A DNA stretch of 64,000 nucleotides, taken from DASUPK01 sp963804595. GTDB taxonomy: Bacteria > Actinomycetota > Thermoleophilia > Solirubrobacterales > 70-9. Shown here piece by piece: positions 1 to 8,941 of this stretch (positions are counted from its first letter, which is position 1; each line of letters begins with the position of its first letter). Made by a program: the position numbers and the translations under genes. The notes under the pieces were generated by a model. That model did not search any database and was not told the origin of the DNA. It saw only the letters and a program-made list of their open reading frames with translations. The stretch is taken from the NCBI GenBank assembly GCA_963804595.1, contig CAWDQZ010000017.1, positions 248,001 to 312,000 on the forward strand. Direction: 5' to 3'.

Positions 1-2
1 TC

Positions 3-329
3 GGCGCGACGCTGCGAAACCCCACGGTGGACACGGCAGTGATCGACCGTGAGCTGCGCCGGCTCAGAGGGCAACGGCCGGCCGCCAGGGACCCGATCAG
101 CCTCGGTGACATGGTCCGCTCGCTGGGGCTTCCCGTGCACCGGCCGCACCACGCCGACGGCGACGCGCTCACCACGGCACAGGCGTTCATCGCGCTGGCC
201 GGCCACCTCCAGCGCTTCGAGGACCCGCTGACGCTTGGCGCGCTGCAAAAGTTGAGCCAGCCGCAGGCCTCGGTAGGCGGCCTGAGGTCCCTCCTGCAAC
301 GAATCGGCCTGAGCACGATTCGTGCCTAG
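3..329 (+). CDS. DnaQ-like 3'-5' exonuclease, C-terminal fragment (5' truncated by window edge)
   Basis: The frame is open from base 3 and stops with TAG at 327-329, so only the last 108 or so codons are present. The visible part has the shape of the end of a DEDD-type 3'-5' exonuclease: a stretch on lining up a short LGDMVRSLGL-type helix, then HHADGDALTTAQAF, which matches the ExoIII motif (His, then catalytic Asp four to five residues on) of DnaQ/RNase T family enzymes. The family removes 3' nucleotides from DNA or RNA and often acts in proofreading or repair. After the motif come about 45 residues without a domain I recognise. The N-terminal ExoI and ExoII acidic residues lie outside the window, so activity cannot be judged. 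A GTG at 27 could be mistaken for a start, but the frame continues upstream with family-like sequence. Confidence 0.7.
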   Translation, partial: GATLRNPTVDTAVIDRELRRLRGQRPAARDPISLGDMVRSLGLPVHRPHHADGDALTTAQAFIALAGHLQRFEDPLTLGALQKLSQPQASVGGLRSLLQRIGLSTIRA

Positions 330-367
330 ACGTTGCGTACAAGCTGGTCAAATTGCGGAAATCAGGC

Positions 368-397
368 TTGACGGGGGTCCACGTTCGAGCGTAGGGT
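368..397 (+). promoter_or_regulatory. Predicted sigma-70-type promoter of the APC permease gene
   Basis: TTGACG at 368-373 and TAGGGT at 392-397 are separated by 18 bases. Transcription would begin near 404, leaving a leader of about 75 bases that ends with a strong GGAGG ribosome binding site (about 463-467) before the GTG at 478. This is a prediction from sequence only. Confidence 0.55.
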
Positions 398-406
398 CCG
401 CTCAGA

Positions 407-421
407 CAGGCATGATGCCTG
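407..421. promoter_or_regulatory. 15-bp palindrome just downstream of the predicted transcription start
   Basis: CAGGCAT, one central base and ATGCCTG form a perfect inverted repeat with 7-bp arms. Its place, at the predicted start site of the permease transcript, fits an operator for a dimeric regulator. No regulator gene is adjacent, so the partner is unknown. Confidence 0.35.
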
Positions 422-477
422 CGACATAGGCCCCCAAGAGCACGGATGTGGTGGGGCCGCAACGGAGGGAGAGGTAA

Positions 478-2058
478 GTGACACCACCTGAGGGCATCTC
501 CGACGTCGACCAGACGAAGCGCGACGAGGAGCGGCTCGCGGAGCTCGGTTACAAGCAGGAGCTCTCGCGTAGCTGGAGCGCGTTCACCAACTTCGCGATC
601 TCGTTCACGATCATCTCGGTCCTCGCCGGGTGCTTCACCGCGTTCGGCTTCGCCTGGCTGAACGGCGGACCGATCGCGGTCTCGATCGGCTGGCCGGTGC
701 TCTGCCTGCTGATCTTCTGCGTGGCCTTCTCGATGTCCGAGCTCACCTCCGCCTATCCGACGGCCGGAGGGCCGTACTGGTGGGCCCATGACCTCGGCGG
801 CAAGGGCTGGAGCTGGATGACCGGCTGGTTCAACATCGCCGGCCTGCTCGGGATCGTCGCCTCGGTCGCCTACGGCGCAGCGATCTTCCTCAACATCCTG
901 CTCGGCCTCTATGGGCTGAACATCATCGGGATCAACTTCGGGGACACCAGCCACATCCTGGGCGAGCAGTTCCTGCTCTTCCTGATCATCCTGTTGGCCT
1001 ACACCGTGGTGAACATCTTCGCCGACCGCCTCCTGGCGCTGATCAACAACATCTCGGTCGGCTGGCACCTGCTCGGCGTCGCGGTGATCATCGGGATCCT
1101 CTGGATCGTTCCCGACTCCCATCAGAGCGCCAACTTCGTCTTCACGGAGCGCTTCAACGAGTCGGGCTTCTTCGGCGGCTCGACCGGCAACTTCGGGTTC
1201 TGGTTCTTCGTGCTGCCGATCGGCTTCCTCCTCACCATGTACACCGAGACGGGCTACGACGCCTCGGCCCATACCGCGGAGGAGACCCAGGGGGCGGCGA
1301 TCGCGGCGGCTCAGGGTGTCTGGCGGTCGGTCTTCTACTCGGCGATCATCGGCTGGATCCTGCTGCTCTCCTTCCTGTTCGCGGCGACCAACGTCAGCGC
1401 GATCGACGACGGCGCCGGCTACTCGACGTTCATCTTCACCTCGGCGCTCGACTCCTGGGCGGCGAAACTGGTGATCCTGATCGCCACCGTCGGTCAGCTG
1501 TTCTGCGGGGCGGCCGGCCTGACCAGCGCCTCTCGCACCTGGTACGCGTTCTCGCGCGACCGCGCGATCCCTGGTTGGAACCTGTTCCGGCGGGTCAACC
1601 GCGACCGGGTGCCGTTCAACGCCGTGATCGGCGTTTCGTTCTTCTCGCTGGTCATCTCGATCCCGGCGCTGTTCGGCAAGAACGACGTCCCGTTTGCGTT
1701 CTACGCCCTGACCGGGATCTGCACGGTCGGCCTCTACGTCGCCTACATCATTCCGGTCTACCTCCGTCTCCGAGCCGGCAGCTCCTTCAAGCCGGGGCCG
1801 TGGACGCTCGGCGCCAGGTACACGTGGGTCAACACGATCGGGATCCTCTTCGTCATCCTGGTGGTCTTCGCGCTCAACCTGCCGTACACGCCCGCGGGGC
1901 TGCCCTGGAATGACGGGTTCGACGCGAGCCTCGTCAACTACACGCCCGTGGCGATACTCCTGCCACTGATCTTCGGGGTCTGGTATCTGGTTTCGGCGAA
2001 GAACAAGTACCAGGGACCGGTTTCGACGCTCGAGGAGGACGTGGTCACCAGGGACTGA
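478..2058 (+). CDS. APC superfamily amino acid permease (ACT-like subgroup)
   Basis: A 526-residue polytopic membrane protein with about 12 hydrophobic segments. The N-terminal cytoplasmic part (residues 1-35) leads into the first helices, and SAYPTAGGPYWW at residues 91-102 is the hallmark of the amino acid/choline transporter subgroup of the APC superfamily. These permeases import amino acids, GABA or amines using the ion gradient. The GTG start at 478 is chosen because GGAGG lies about 10 bases upstream and no conserved sequence precedes it. The gene stands alone, with its own promoter (368-397) and a hairpin terminator (2124-2152). A decayed C26 hydrolase gene lies just downstream on the other strand. 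That family acts on gamma-glutamyl amines, so an amine or GABA substrate is possible, but substrate choice cannot be read from the sequence. Confidence 0.85.
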   Translation: MTPPEGISDVDQTKRDEERLAELGYKQELSRSWSAFTNFAISFTIISVLAGCFTAFGFAWLNGGPIAVSIGWPVLCLLIFCVAFSMSELTSAYPTAGGPYWWAHDLGGKGWSWMTGWFNIAGLLGIVASVAYGAAIFLNILLGLYGLNIIGINFGDTSHILGEQFLLFLIILLAYTVVNIFADRLLALINNISVGWHLLGVAVIIGILWIVPDSHQSANFVFTERFNESGFFGGSTGNFGFWFFVLPIGFLLTMYTETGYDASAHTAEETQGAAIAAAQGVWRSVFYSAIIGWILLLSFLFAATNVSAIDDGAGYSTFIFTSALDSWAAKLVILIATVGQLFCGAAGLTSASRTWYAFSRDRAIPGWNLFRRVNRDRVPFNAVIGVSFFSLVISIPALFGKNDVPFAFYALTGICTVGLYVAYIIPVYLRLRAGSSFKPGPWTLGARYTWVNTIGILFVILVVFALNLPYTPAGLPWNDGFDASLVNYTPVAILLPLIFGVWYLVSAKNKYQGPVSTLEEDVVTRD

Positions 2059-2123
2059 CCCTGAGCTGAGATCGGCGCTGCGCGGCCTCCCACGCCCCTT
2101 GGGCTGCGGGATGCGAGCCGCCC

Positions 2124-2152
2124 ACTGGACCCGCGATTAGCGCGGGTCCAGT
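2124..2152 (+). terminator. Hairpin terminator after the permease
   Basis: ACTGGACCCGCG and CGCGGGTCCAGT form a perfect 12-bp stem around a five-base ATTAG loop, about 65 bases after the permease stop, followed by a short pyrimidine-rich run (TGCTTTCTC). The U-tract is weak, as is usual in GC-rich genomes. Confidence 0.7.
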
Positions 2153-2213
2153 GCTTTCTCGGGCATCGTAGGCGTTGCCTCTACGGCATTTCCGGAAGCC
2201 GGCTGCGCCCGAT

Positions 2214-2545
2214 CTAGCGACTCGTACTTGAGACCAGCGTCGGGATGATCCGGTTGAGCAGAGGTCCTCCTCGGCATTCCAAATGAACCCCGAGCACGAA
2301 TTGAGCGTCGGAGGACACGATCGCTTCCACTGTGTCGTCGGCGGCGGCCCGGCCCGTAGCGGGAAGGGAGTCACATCGCGGTCGCCGGATCCGCGAAGCT
2401 CCGAGTCGATGGCGAGGAGCACACACTCGAGTCCGAGGTCGAGTCCGCGTAGGAGAGCGGCAGCAGAACGGGCGGCTCAAGGGTCCAGACGCCGAAGGTC
2501 GCTCGACCGCGGCGCAGACTCCGATCAGCGGGCGGGGTATGGCCG
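2214..2545 (-). pseudogene. Decayed gamma-glutamyl-GABA hydrolase (peptidase C26) gene
   Basis: Read on the minus strand in shifting frames, this stretch matches both ends of the C26 hydrolase encoded at 11655-12370. The first bases translate to RPLIGVCAAVE, then after a shift to FGVW...LLPLSY, as in the intact relative. The far end gives TVEAIVSSDAQFVLGV and WNAEEDL, matching SVEAIESADGSFALGV and WHPEEDA. The central part, which would hold the nucleophile cysteine (GVCRGMQ), is missing, roughly 380 bases, and the catalytic His-Pro is replaced by Asn-Ala. Several frame shifts and the large internal deletion make this a genuine remnant rather than a sequencing slip. It fills most of the otherwise gene-free 520 bases between the permease and kup. 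Confidence 0.75.
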
Positions 2546-2578
2546 GAAACAGCTACGAAGCCGGGAACCACCCCGGGA

Positions 2579-4707
2579 TCACAGAGCGATCTGCGAGCCG
2601 ACGATCACCGTCCTATCGCTGGGCAGCTGGAAGGCGTCGATCGGGCTCGTCGCGTTCCGGGCCATCCCGACGAACAGCTTCTTGCGCCAAGGCCGCATCG
2701 GCGGGGCGTCGGTCGGCTTGATCGCGATTCGCGAAACGAAGTACGAGGCATGCTCGAGGTCGAGGTTGCGTTCGAGCAGACCCTGCTTGCGGCAGAGCCG
2801 CAGCGCGGCCGGGACGTCGATCGGCTCGTGGTAGCCGTTCCTGACCGTCACGTGAACACCCTGAAATCGTCGCCGATCTCCTCGACCGTGAACCGCTCGA
2901 AGTCCTCGACGTGCGGGATGCTGACCATATCCACCGAGACAATCACGACCCTCTGCGTGGAACGTGTGGGTGTTCTCGACCTCGATCCGGAGCGCCAGCG
3001 GGGCGGTCTCCTTGGTCGGATGGAGGTAGACGGCCACGCCGGGAACTCGGGTCGGTGGAGGGTCCTCGGCAGAGAGGCGATCCAGGAACTCGGTGAGGGA
3101 CCCCTCCTTGGCGGTCCGATTGCGGGTGACGATCTCCTGGCCCCGGCGCCAGGTGATCATCACGATCGAGATCACCAGCGCAACGACGAGCGGAAGCCAC
3201 GCACCATGCTCGACCTTGGCGATGTTGGCGGCGAAGAACGACACCTCCACGGTCAAGAACAGGACCACGATCGGGCACGAGCCTGCGCTTCGGAGTTCGC
3301 CAGAGCAGCCGGGCGACGGCCGCGAAGAGCACCGTGTTGAGGATGAACGTTCCGGTGACCGCGACCCCGTAGATGTCTCCGAGCTTGTCGGCGGACTGGA
3401 AGATCAGCGCCAGCGTGATCACCCCGATACAGAGCCCCCAGTTGACGATCGGGACGTAGATCTGCCCCTCGATCTTCGAGGGGTGCAGGACGGTGAGGCG
3501 TGGTAGGTACCCGAGCTGGACCGCCTGCCGGGCAACCGAGAACGAACCCGAGATCGCGGCCTGGGAGGCGATGATGGTCGCCGCGGTTGCGAGGAAGCAG
3601 CATCGGGTACTGCGCCCAGTCCGGAACCATCAGGAAGAAGGGGTTGACCGCGGTGCTCGGGTCATCGCGGATCAGGACCCCTTGGCCGAGGTAGTTGAGC
3701 ATCAGGGCGGGGAACGCGACCGCAAACCAGCCGAGCCGAATCGGCCCGGCGCCGAAGTGACCCCTGTCCGCGTAGAGGGTCTCAGCGCCGGTGACGGCGA
3801 GGACGACGCCGCCGAGCGTCAGGAATCCCGCCGCGCCGTGGTCGGCCAGGAACCGAGCCCCCCACGTGGGTGACAGCGCCTGAAAGACCGCCGGATCCTT
3901 CAGCACCTGGTTCAGTCCCAGGAGCCCGATCGCGATGAACCAGACCAGGATCACCGGACCGAATAGCCATCCGATCGCACCCGACCCGCGCCGCTGGATG
4001 AAGAAGAGGGCGAGCAGGATCACAACCGAAATCGGCAGCACGAGGTGAGCGAGCTGCGGCTCGATCACCTTCAGGCCCTGAACCGAGCCGAGGACCGAGA
4101 TCGCGGGCGTGATGATCCCGTCGCCGAAGAACAGCGCGGCGCCGAAGATGCCGAGGGTCACCAGCGTCGCCACGCGGGTGGCCTTGTGACGCTGGAGGAG
4201 GGAGGCCAGCGCCATGATGCCGCCGTCCCCACGGTTGTGGGCGCGCATGATGAACCCCGCGTACTTGATCGAGACGATGATCGTCAGGGCCCAGAAGATC
4301 AGCGAGACGACCCCGTAGACGCCGGCCGTCGTCGCATGCGCGGCGGCTCGGTGGGTCGTGAAGATGACCTGCTCGGTGTACAGCGGGCTCGTCCCGATGT
4401 CGCCGTAGACGACGCCGAGGGCGCCGAGCGCGAGCACGGCCTTGCTGGCGTCGGTGATTACGTCCCGCCTGGTGTCCTCCAGCGCTTCGAAGCGCAGGCG
4501 AACGGCCTCCGCGTCCTCTTCCTTGTCACTCGGAGCCTCTGGCCGCCAGTAGCCGAGCTTGTGCGAAGCCTCGTTGAAGATCTGCTTCTCGCCGGGCCGC
4601 TTGCCCGTGCGAACCTTGCCATTCCCTGCTTTCGGAGGCTCCTTCACACCAACCGTGTGCGATGCCTCGTGAAGAGGATGTTTGTGCCGCGGATCGATTT
4701 CGCTCAC
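2579..4707 (-). CDS. kup: Kup/HAK/KT-type potassium uptake permease (frameshifted in this sequence)
   Basis: Imports K+ across the cytoplasmic membrane, probably with protons. From a GTG at 4705-4707, one base after the stop of the USP gene and behind a GGGGGGCGGA ribosome site, the protein would be about 709 residues. GVVYGDIGTSPLY at residues 98-110 is the family signature, and about 12 membrane segments follow, then a cytoplasmic C-terminal domain ending near 2579. The reading frame changes near 3595, near 3290 and twice within about 2860-2950. Family sequence resumes at once each time, so these look like base-call errors. The N-terminus carries an unusual extension of some 80 residues with two copies of an EASH-containing motif (residues 14-17 and 46-49). 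The gene follows a universal stress protein gene, probably in one transcript. Confidence 0.9.
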
Positions 4708-4708
4708 G

Positions 4709-5206
4709 CTATCCGCCCCCCACAAGCACACCCGCCGGGACTACGCCGTCTCCGTTCTGTCCAATCCCAGCGGTGGTCGGATCGTGCTCGACGACGACCC
4801 GGCAGGGCCGGTGGGCGAGCACGTATCTGGTCGTCGGGCCGAGCAGCCCCTCCTCGCTGGGGGCGTGCTCGGTCGAGATGTAGATCAGGTCCGAGCGGCG
4901 CTCCTCCGCCTCCTCGACGATCGCGCGCCCCGGGCTCCGCGTCCGGATCAGCCGGCAGCGCACCCTGCAGCCGGCGACCTTCGCCTGCAGACGCGCTACC
5001 TCCAGCACCCGCCGCGCTTCCTGCTCCTCTTGCTCAAGACCTCCGTCGAGCGGCAGCTGTTCGGGGACCTTGAGCACGTAAACGGCCTCTACGGCGCCGT
5101 CGGGCCCGACCAGCTTCGCGGCCCGCGCCATCGCCTCGTTATCGACGCTGGTGCCCAGGATCGGGACGAGCGCCGAGTGATATCCGCGTTGCTTGAGCTC
5201 GGCCAT
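4709..5206 (-). CDS. UspA-family universal stress protein
   Basis: A 165-residue protein with the alternating beta-alpha layout of UspA proteins: an N-terminal beta strand (ALVPILGTSVDNEAM), a helix with AARAA, a central LIYISTEHAP strand and the C-terminal GLLGPTTRYVLAHRPCRVVVV-like strand. The usual G-x2-G-x9-G(S/T) ATP motif is only partly kept (the last Gly-Ser is replaced), so nucleotide binding is uncertain. The gene ends one base before the kup GTG, so the two are very likely co-transcribed and translationally coupled. The neighbourhood (Kup, KdpDE, Kdp) suggests a role in potassium or turgor control, which is inference. The start ATG has a modest GGGAAG ribosome site. Confidence 0.8.
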   Translation of the reverse strand: MAELKQRGYHSALVPILGTSVDNEAMARAAKLVGPDGAVEAVYVLKVPEQLPLDGGLEQEEQEARRVLEVARLQAKVAGCRVRCRLIRTRSPGRAIVEEAEERRSDLIYISTEHAPSEEGLLGPTTRYVLAHRPCRVVVEHDPTTAGIGQNGDGVVPAGVLVGGG

Positions 5207-5304
5207 GGCTTCCCAATTCCATGATCGAGTGCGACCCGCTAAGCACCCGCTAAGGACCGCCTGGGCCGCGTAGAGATTTCGCTAATTCTGCGCCCAGGCG
5301 CAGA

Positions 5305-5995
5305 TCACTGCTCCGCGCGCAGTCGGTAGCCGATTCCCGGCTCCGTGATCACGTAGCGAGGGTTCGCCGGATCCGGTTCGAGCTTGGCGCGAATGTGGGC
5401 GAAGTGCACGCGCAGGTAGTGGGTCTCGTCCTCGTAGCCCGGGACCCCAGACCTCCTGGAGGAGCTGGCGATGGGTGACCAGGCGCCCCGGGTGCTCCGC
5501 GAGCTGGCTGAGCAGGTCGAACTCGATCGGGGTCAGGTGGACCTCCTCCCCGGCTCGCCGCACGGCCCGATCGGCGAGGTCGATCTCGAGATCGCCGACA
5601 CGTACGGCGGACGTCGCCGTCCTCGCTTCGCGCCGCAGCACCGCGCGCATCCGGGCGAGCAGCTCCTCGCTGCCGAACGGCTTGGTGACGTAGTCGTCGG
5701 CCCCGGCGTCGAGCGCACGCACCTTCTGCTGCTCGTCGCCGACGGCCGAGAGCACGACGATCGGCACCTGGCTCCAGCGCCTGATGTCCGTGGCGACCTC
5801 GACCCCGTCGCCGTCGGGCAGGACCAGGTCGAGCACGATCGCGTCGGGCGGCCTAACCGAGACCGCGTCGAGAGCCTCCTGCTTCGTGGTCGCCTCCTCC
5901 ACCCGGTAGCCCGCGTTGCTGAGGATCACCTTCAGCCCCCTGACGATCTGGGGCTCGTCGTCCACGACGAGCACCCGCGGCTCGCCGGCGCTCAT
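5305..5995 (-). CDS. OmpR-family response regulator, KdpE-like (one frameshift)
   Basis: The receiver domain (residues 1-120) has the acidic pair D12/D13, the phosphoacceptor D56 in IVLDLVLPDG and K105 in VTKPFG. The C-terminal winged helix has HLTPIEFDLLSQLAEHPGRL, typical of OmpR/KdpE regulators. Near 5447 the frame changes; the alternative frame continues through HYLRVHFAHIRAKLE and VITEPGIGYRLRAEQ to a TGA at 5305-5307, so the full protein is about 230 residues. The ATG (5993-5995) overlaps the stop of the histidine kinase gene (ATGA), so the pair forms one operon and one signalling system. Adjacent kup and usp point to potassium homeostasis as the output. It closely resembles the second regulator at 19705-20383. 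Confidence 0.88.
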
Positions 5996-7392
5996 CCGAC
6001 TGTCGCCGGCTGCTCGACCAGCGGGAAGGAGACGGCGAACGCCGTTCCGTCGGCGGAGTCGGCCTGCAGGCGCAGCTCGCCGCCATTTGCCTCGACGAAG
6101 CCCTTGCAGATCGCGAGCCCGAGGCCGGCGCCCTCTCGCTGGTCGCCGGTGTGGAACGGCTTGAAGATCGCGTTCCGCTGAGACACTGGGACCCCCGGCC
6201 CTCGATCGATGACCCTGACCGTCACCTTGCCCGCCCCGACGCCGCCGCTGATGCGCACGGGCTGGTCGTGCGGCGAGAAGCGCAGCGCATTCTCGATCAG
6301 GTTGGAGAAGACGCGCTCCAGCTGTGACGGCATCGGCGCGCACCAGTGGCAGCTCGCCGTCCAGCTCGATCTGAATTCGTCGCTGCGATGTGGTCATCGC
6401 GGATGTTGGAGATCGCGGTCGAGATCACTTCGAGCAGATCGCACCAGTCGGTGCGCGGATGAACGGCCCCGGCCTCGATCCGGGAGAGGTCAAGCAGGTT
6501 TCCGATCAGTCGGGTAAGGCGATCCGACTCCGCCTCGATCGCGTCGATCAGCGCGATCCGATCATCGGCGGTGGTTCCCTGCTCGCGCAGCCCGGCCGCC
6601 GCGGTGCGGATCGACGGTGAGCGGCGAGCGCAGGTCGTGTGAGACCGCGTGCAGGATCACGGTCTTGGCGGCATCCGCTTGCCGCGCCGCTTCCGCCTCG
6701 GCGCCGCGCGCGGCGGCATGCTCGCGCTCAGCGGCAACATCGAGCAGCGTGGCGAGCGGCCGCGCGACCCGGTTGAGGTCGGCATCGGACCAACCCGACG
6801 ACTCGCCTGCATACAGCCAGACGGAGCGTTCCTCGGTGGGCAGCCGCAGGACCCTCTCGCCCTCCCGAGCCCTGCGGCGCGGCGCTGGCGTCAAGGCGAA
6901 GCTCCCCGTGGCCTGCCGCCTCCAGGCTCGCGGAGATTGCCGCCACAAGATCATCGGTCCCACCGAGCAGCGCGGTGGCTGCATCGGCGAGCATGCATCG
7001 CCTCGTGCTCCCGCGCGGCGGCCTGGCCGGCCCGCAGCTCGGCCTCGGCGGCTCGCTGGCGCGACTGCCCGGCGAGGCGACCGACGAGCAGTGCAGCGAG
7101 CAGCAGGACCGCCGAGCGCAACCACGTTGTCCGAGTCGGCGATCGTGAGCTGGTGAAGGGGCTTGATGAAGAAGTAGTTGAGGGTCAGGACGCCTAGCAC
7201 AGCGGCCGCGAGGGCGGCGACCTGGCCGCGGCGGATGGCGACGGCGAGCACTGCGATCAGGTAGATGCTGCCGAGCCCCGCCGGCTCGGCGACCGAGTCG
7301 AGGAGGGCCACCAGCGCGGTGGCGAGGCCGACCCAGGCGAGAGTCTCGAGAGCCGTGGCGGCGATGCGGCCGAATCGGGGCCGCGAACGCAT
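5992..7392 (-). CDS. KdpD-like sensor histidine kinase with DUF4118 (several frameshifts)
   Basis: The N-terminus (from 7392) is a DUF4118 block of four membrane segments (LETLAWVGLATALVALL and the LTLNYFFIKPLHQLTI hairpin), as in KdpD. A GAF-like linker follows, then the HisKA helix with HAVSHDLRSPLT carrying the phosphorylated histidine, and the HATPase domain with NLIENALRFSP, DRGPGVP and GAGLGLAICKGFVEANGG. The frame shifts near 7115, several times between 6900 and 7100, near 6610 and near 6390, with conserved sequence carried on in other frames. The protein lacks the N-terminal KdpD sensor and USP domains; a free-standing version of these lies at 12907-14106. It partners with the regulator at 5305-5995, whose start overlaps its stop. 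Confidence 0.83.
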
Positions 7393-7434
7393 CTGACTTC
7401 ATCTCGAATCCGAGTTTAGGACGGCGGGGTCCGC

Positions 7435-8909
7435 CTAAGCGGGATCGAGAGCCTCGGTGGCCCGCACGAAGTTGCGCCAGCGGTCGTGCTCGGCTGATGC
7501 GCCACGTCTCGTCCTGCTTCGACTCCACGCGCCGGTCCGCCGGAAGCATCTCCGGGAGGTCCGTGAGCGAGCCGATCACCCCGGCTCCCAACGCCGCCGA
7601 GCGCGGCCGCGCCGAGCACGGTGGCGTCGGCACCCGCCGCCTCGACAGGCGCGCCGATCGAGTCGGCCTGCATCTGCAGCAGCAGGGGCTCGTTGGTCAA
7701 CCCGCCGTCCACCCGCAGGGTCTCAACCGGCGCCGTCTCGCGGATCGCGGCGACCACGTCCGCCACCCGCCAGGCGATTCCCTCGAGCGCCGCTCGAGCC
7801 ACGTTCTCGCGCGTCGTCCCGCCGTAGATCCCGGAGATCACGGCGCGGGCGTTGGGCCGCCACCACGGCGCCCCGATGCCGGCAAGCCCGGGGAGCACCC
7901 GCGCCCCGGCCGAGGTCTCGGCCTCGCGCGCGAGCTTGCTGAGCGCCGGCGGGTCCTCGGCGATGCCGAGCTGGTTGCACATCCACTCGAGCATCGCCCC
8001 GGCCGCGAAGACTCCGCCGTCGAGCGCGTACTCGACCTTGCCGTCGATGCTCCAGGCGACGGTCGGTAGCAGGCCACCCGCCGGCTCGGGCACGCCCTCG
8101 CCGACGTGGGCGAGCACGAAGACGCCGGTGCCGTAGGTCGCCTTCACCCGGCCTGGCTCCACGCACGCGGCGCCCGCCAGGGCCGCCTGCTGGTCCACCA
8201 CCTGGCCTCTGAAAGGGAGCTCAACCGGCCAGCTCTCGTGCGTCAGCGTTCCCAGATCCCCCGCCGTGTCGCGGATCTCCGGCAACACGTCGATCGGGAT
8301 TCCGAAGATCTCGCAGAGGCGCTCGTCGAAAGCTCCCGGCCGGTCGATCCGCTGCAGCTGGGTCCGCGAAGCGGTGGCCGGCTCCGTGGCGAAGCCGGCG
8401 CCGAGCCGGTCGCAGAGGAACGAGTCCACCGTCCCCATGCGCAACCTGCCGTCCTCGTGCGCCTTCTTCACGTCGTCGTTGTGGCGCAGCAGCCAGGCCA
8501 GCTTCGCCGCGGAGAAGTAGGGGTCGAAGGGCAGGCCGCTGAGCTCCTTGACCTCCTCCTCGGCGTCGGTGAGCTCGTCGAGGATCTCCTGGGAGCGCTT
8601 GTCCTGCCAGACCACGATCGGGCTCAGCGGCTTCCCGGTCTCCGAGTCCCAGGCGAGCACCGACTCGCCCTGGTGGTCGAGGCCGCAGGCGATCACCTCA
8701 CCGTCGGCTCCGTCGAGCAGCTCGGCGATCGCCTCGACGACCGCCGCGAGGACCTCCTCCCCGTCCTGCTCGACCCAGCCCTCCTCCGGGTGCCGGTTCA
8801 CCTTGTCGCGCCGCGCCTCCGTGAGCGGCTGCAGCCGCTGGTCGAAGAGCGCGGCCTTGACGCCGGTCGTCCCCTCGTCGATCCCGAGCAACATCCCGTC
8901 GTCGCTCAT
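7435..8909 (-). CDS. glpK: Glycerol kinase (FGGY family; two frameshifts near the 3' end)
   Basis: Phosphorylates glycerol to sn-glycerol 3-phosphate with ATP. The N-terminal FGGY motif GIDEGTTGVKAA (residues 9-20), the PGWVEQD-like GWVEQD, PFDPYFSAAKLAWLL and the C-terminal TYGTGVFVL, GAPWW and RVDGGLTNEPLL segments follow the order seen in GlpK. Near 7600 and again near 7490 the frame shifts; joined, the tail reads LTDLPEMLPADRR and ends FVRATEALDPA with TAG at 7435-7437, giving the usual length of about 491 residues. The kinase follows the two flavoprotein genes at 8942-11603, so glycerol is probably phosphorylated and then oxidised by this set. A TAGGGT box six bases before the ATG suggests it also has its own leaderless promoter. 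Another FGGY substrate remains possible. Confidence 0.85.
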
Positions 8910-8915
8910 AGAGGC

Positions 8916-8921
8916 ACCCTA
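8916..8921 (-). promoter_or_regulatory. -10 box for leaderless glpK transcript
   Basis: TAGGGT sits exactly six bases before the glpK ATG, so transcription is expected to start on or next to the initiator codon. No Shine-Dalgarno sequence is visible. The identical TAGGGT-N6 arrangement precedes the glutamine synthetase gene at 25694. Confidence 0.5.
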
Positions 8922-8941
8922 TTCGCCCAGCGCGGTCTCGG

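Noticed and set aside
187..1272. Minus-strand open frame of 361 codons opposite the permease
   Set aside because: It is rich in Arg, Asp, Glu and Gly with no motif, and mirrors the third-position GC of the permease frame, which has a promoter, ribosome site and family signatures.
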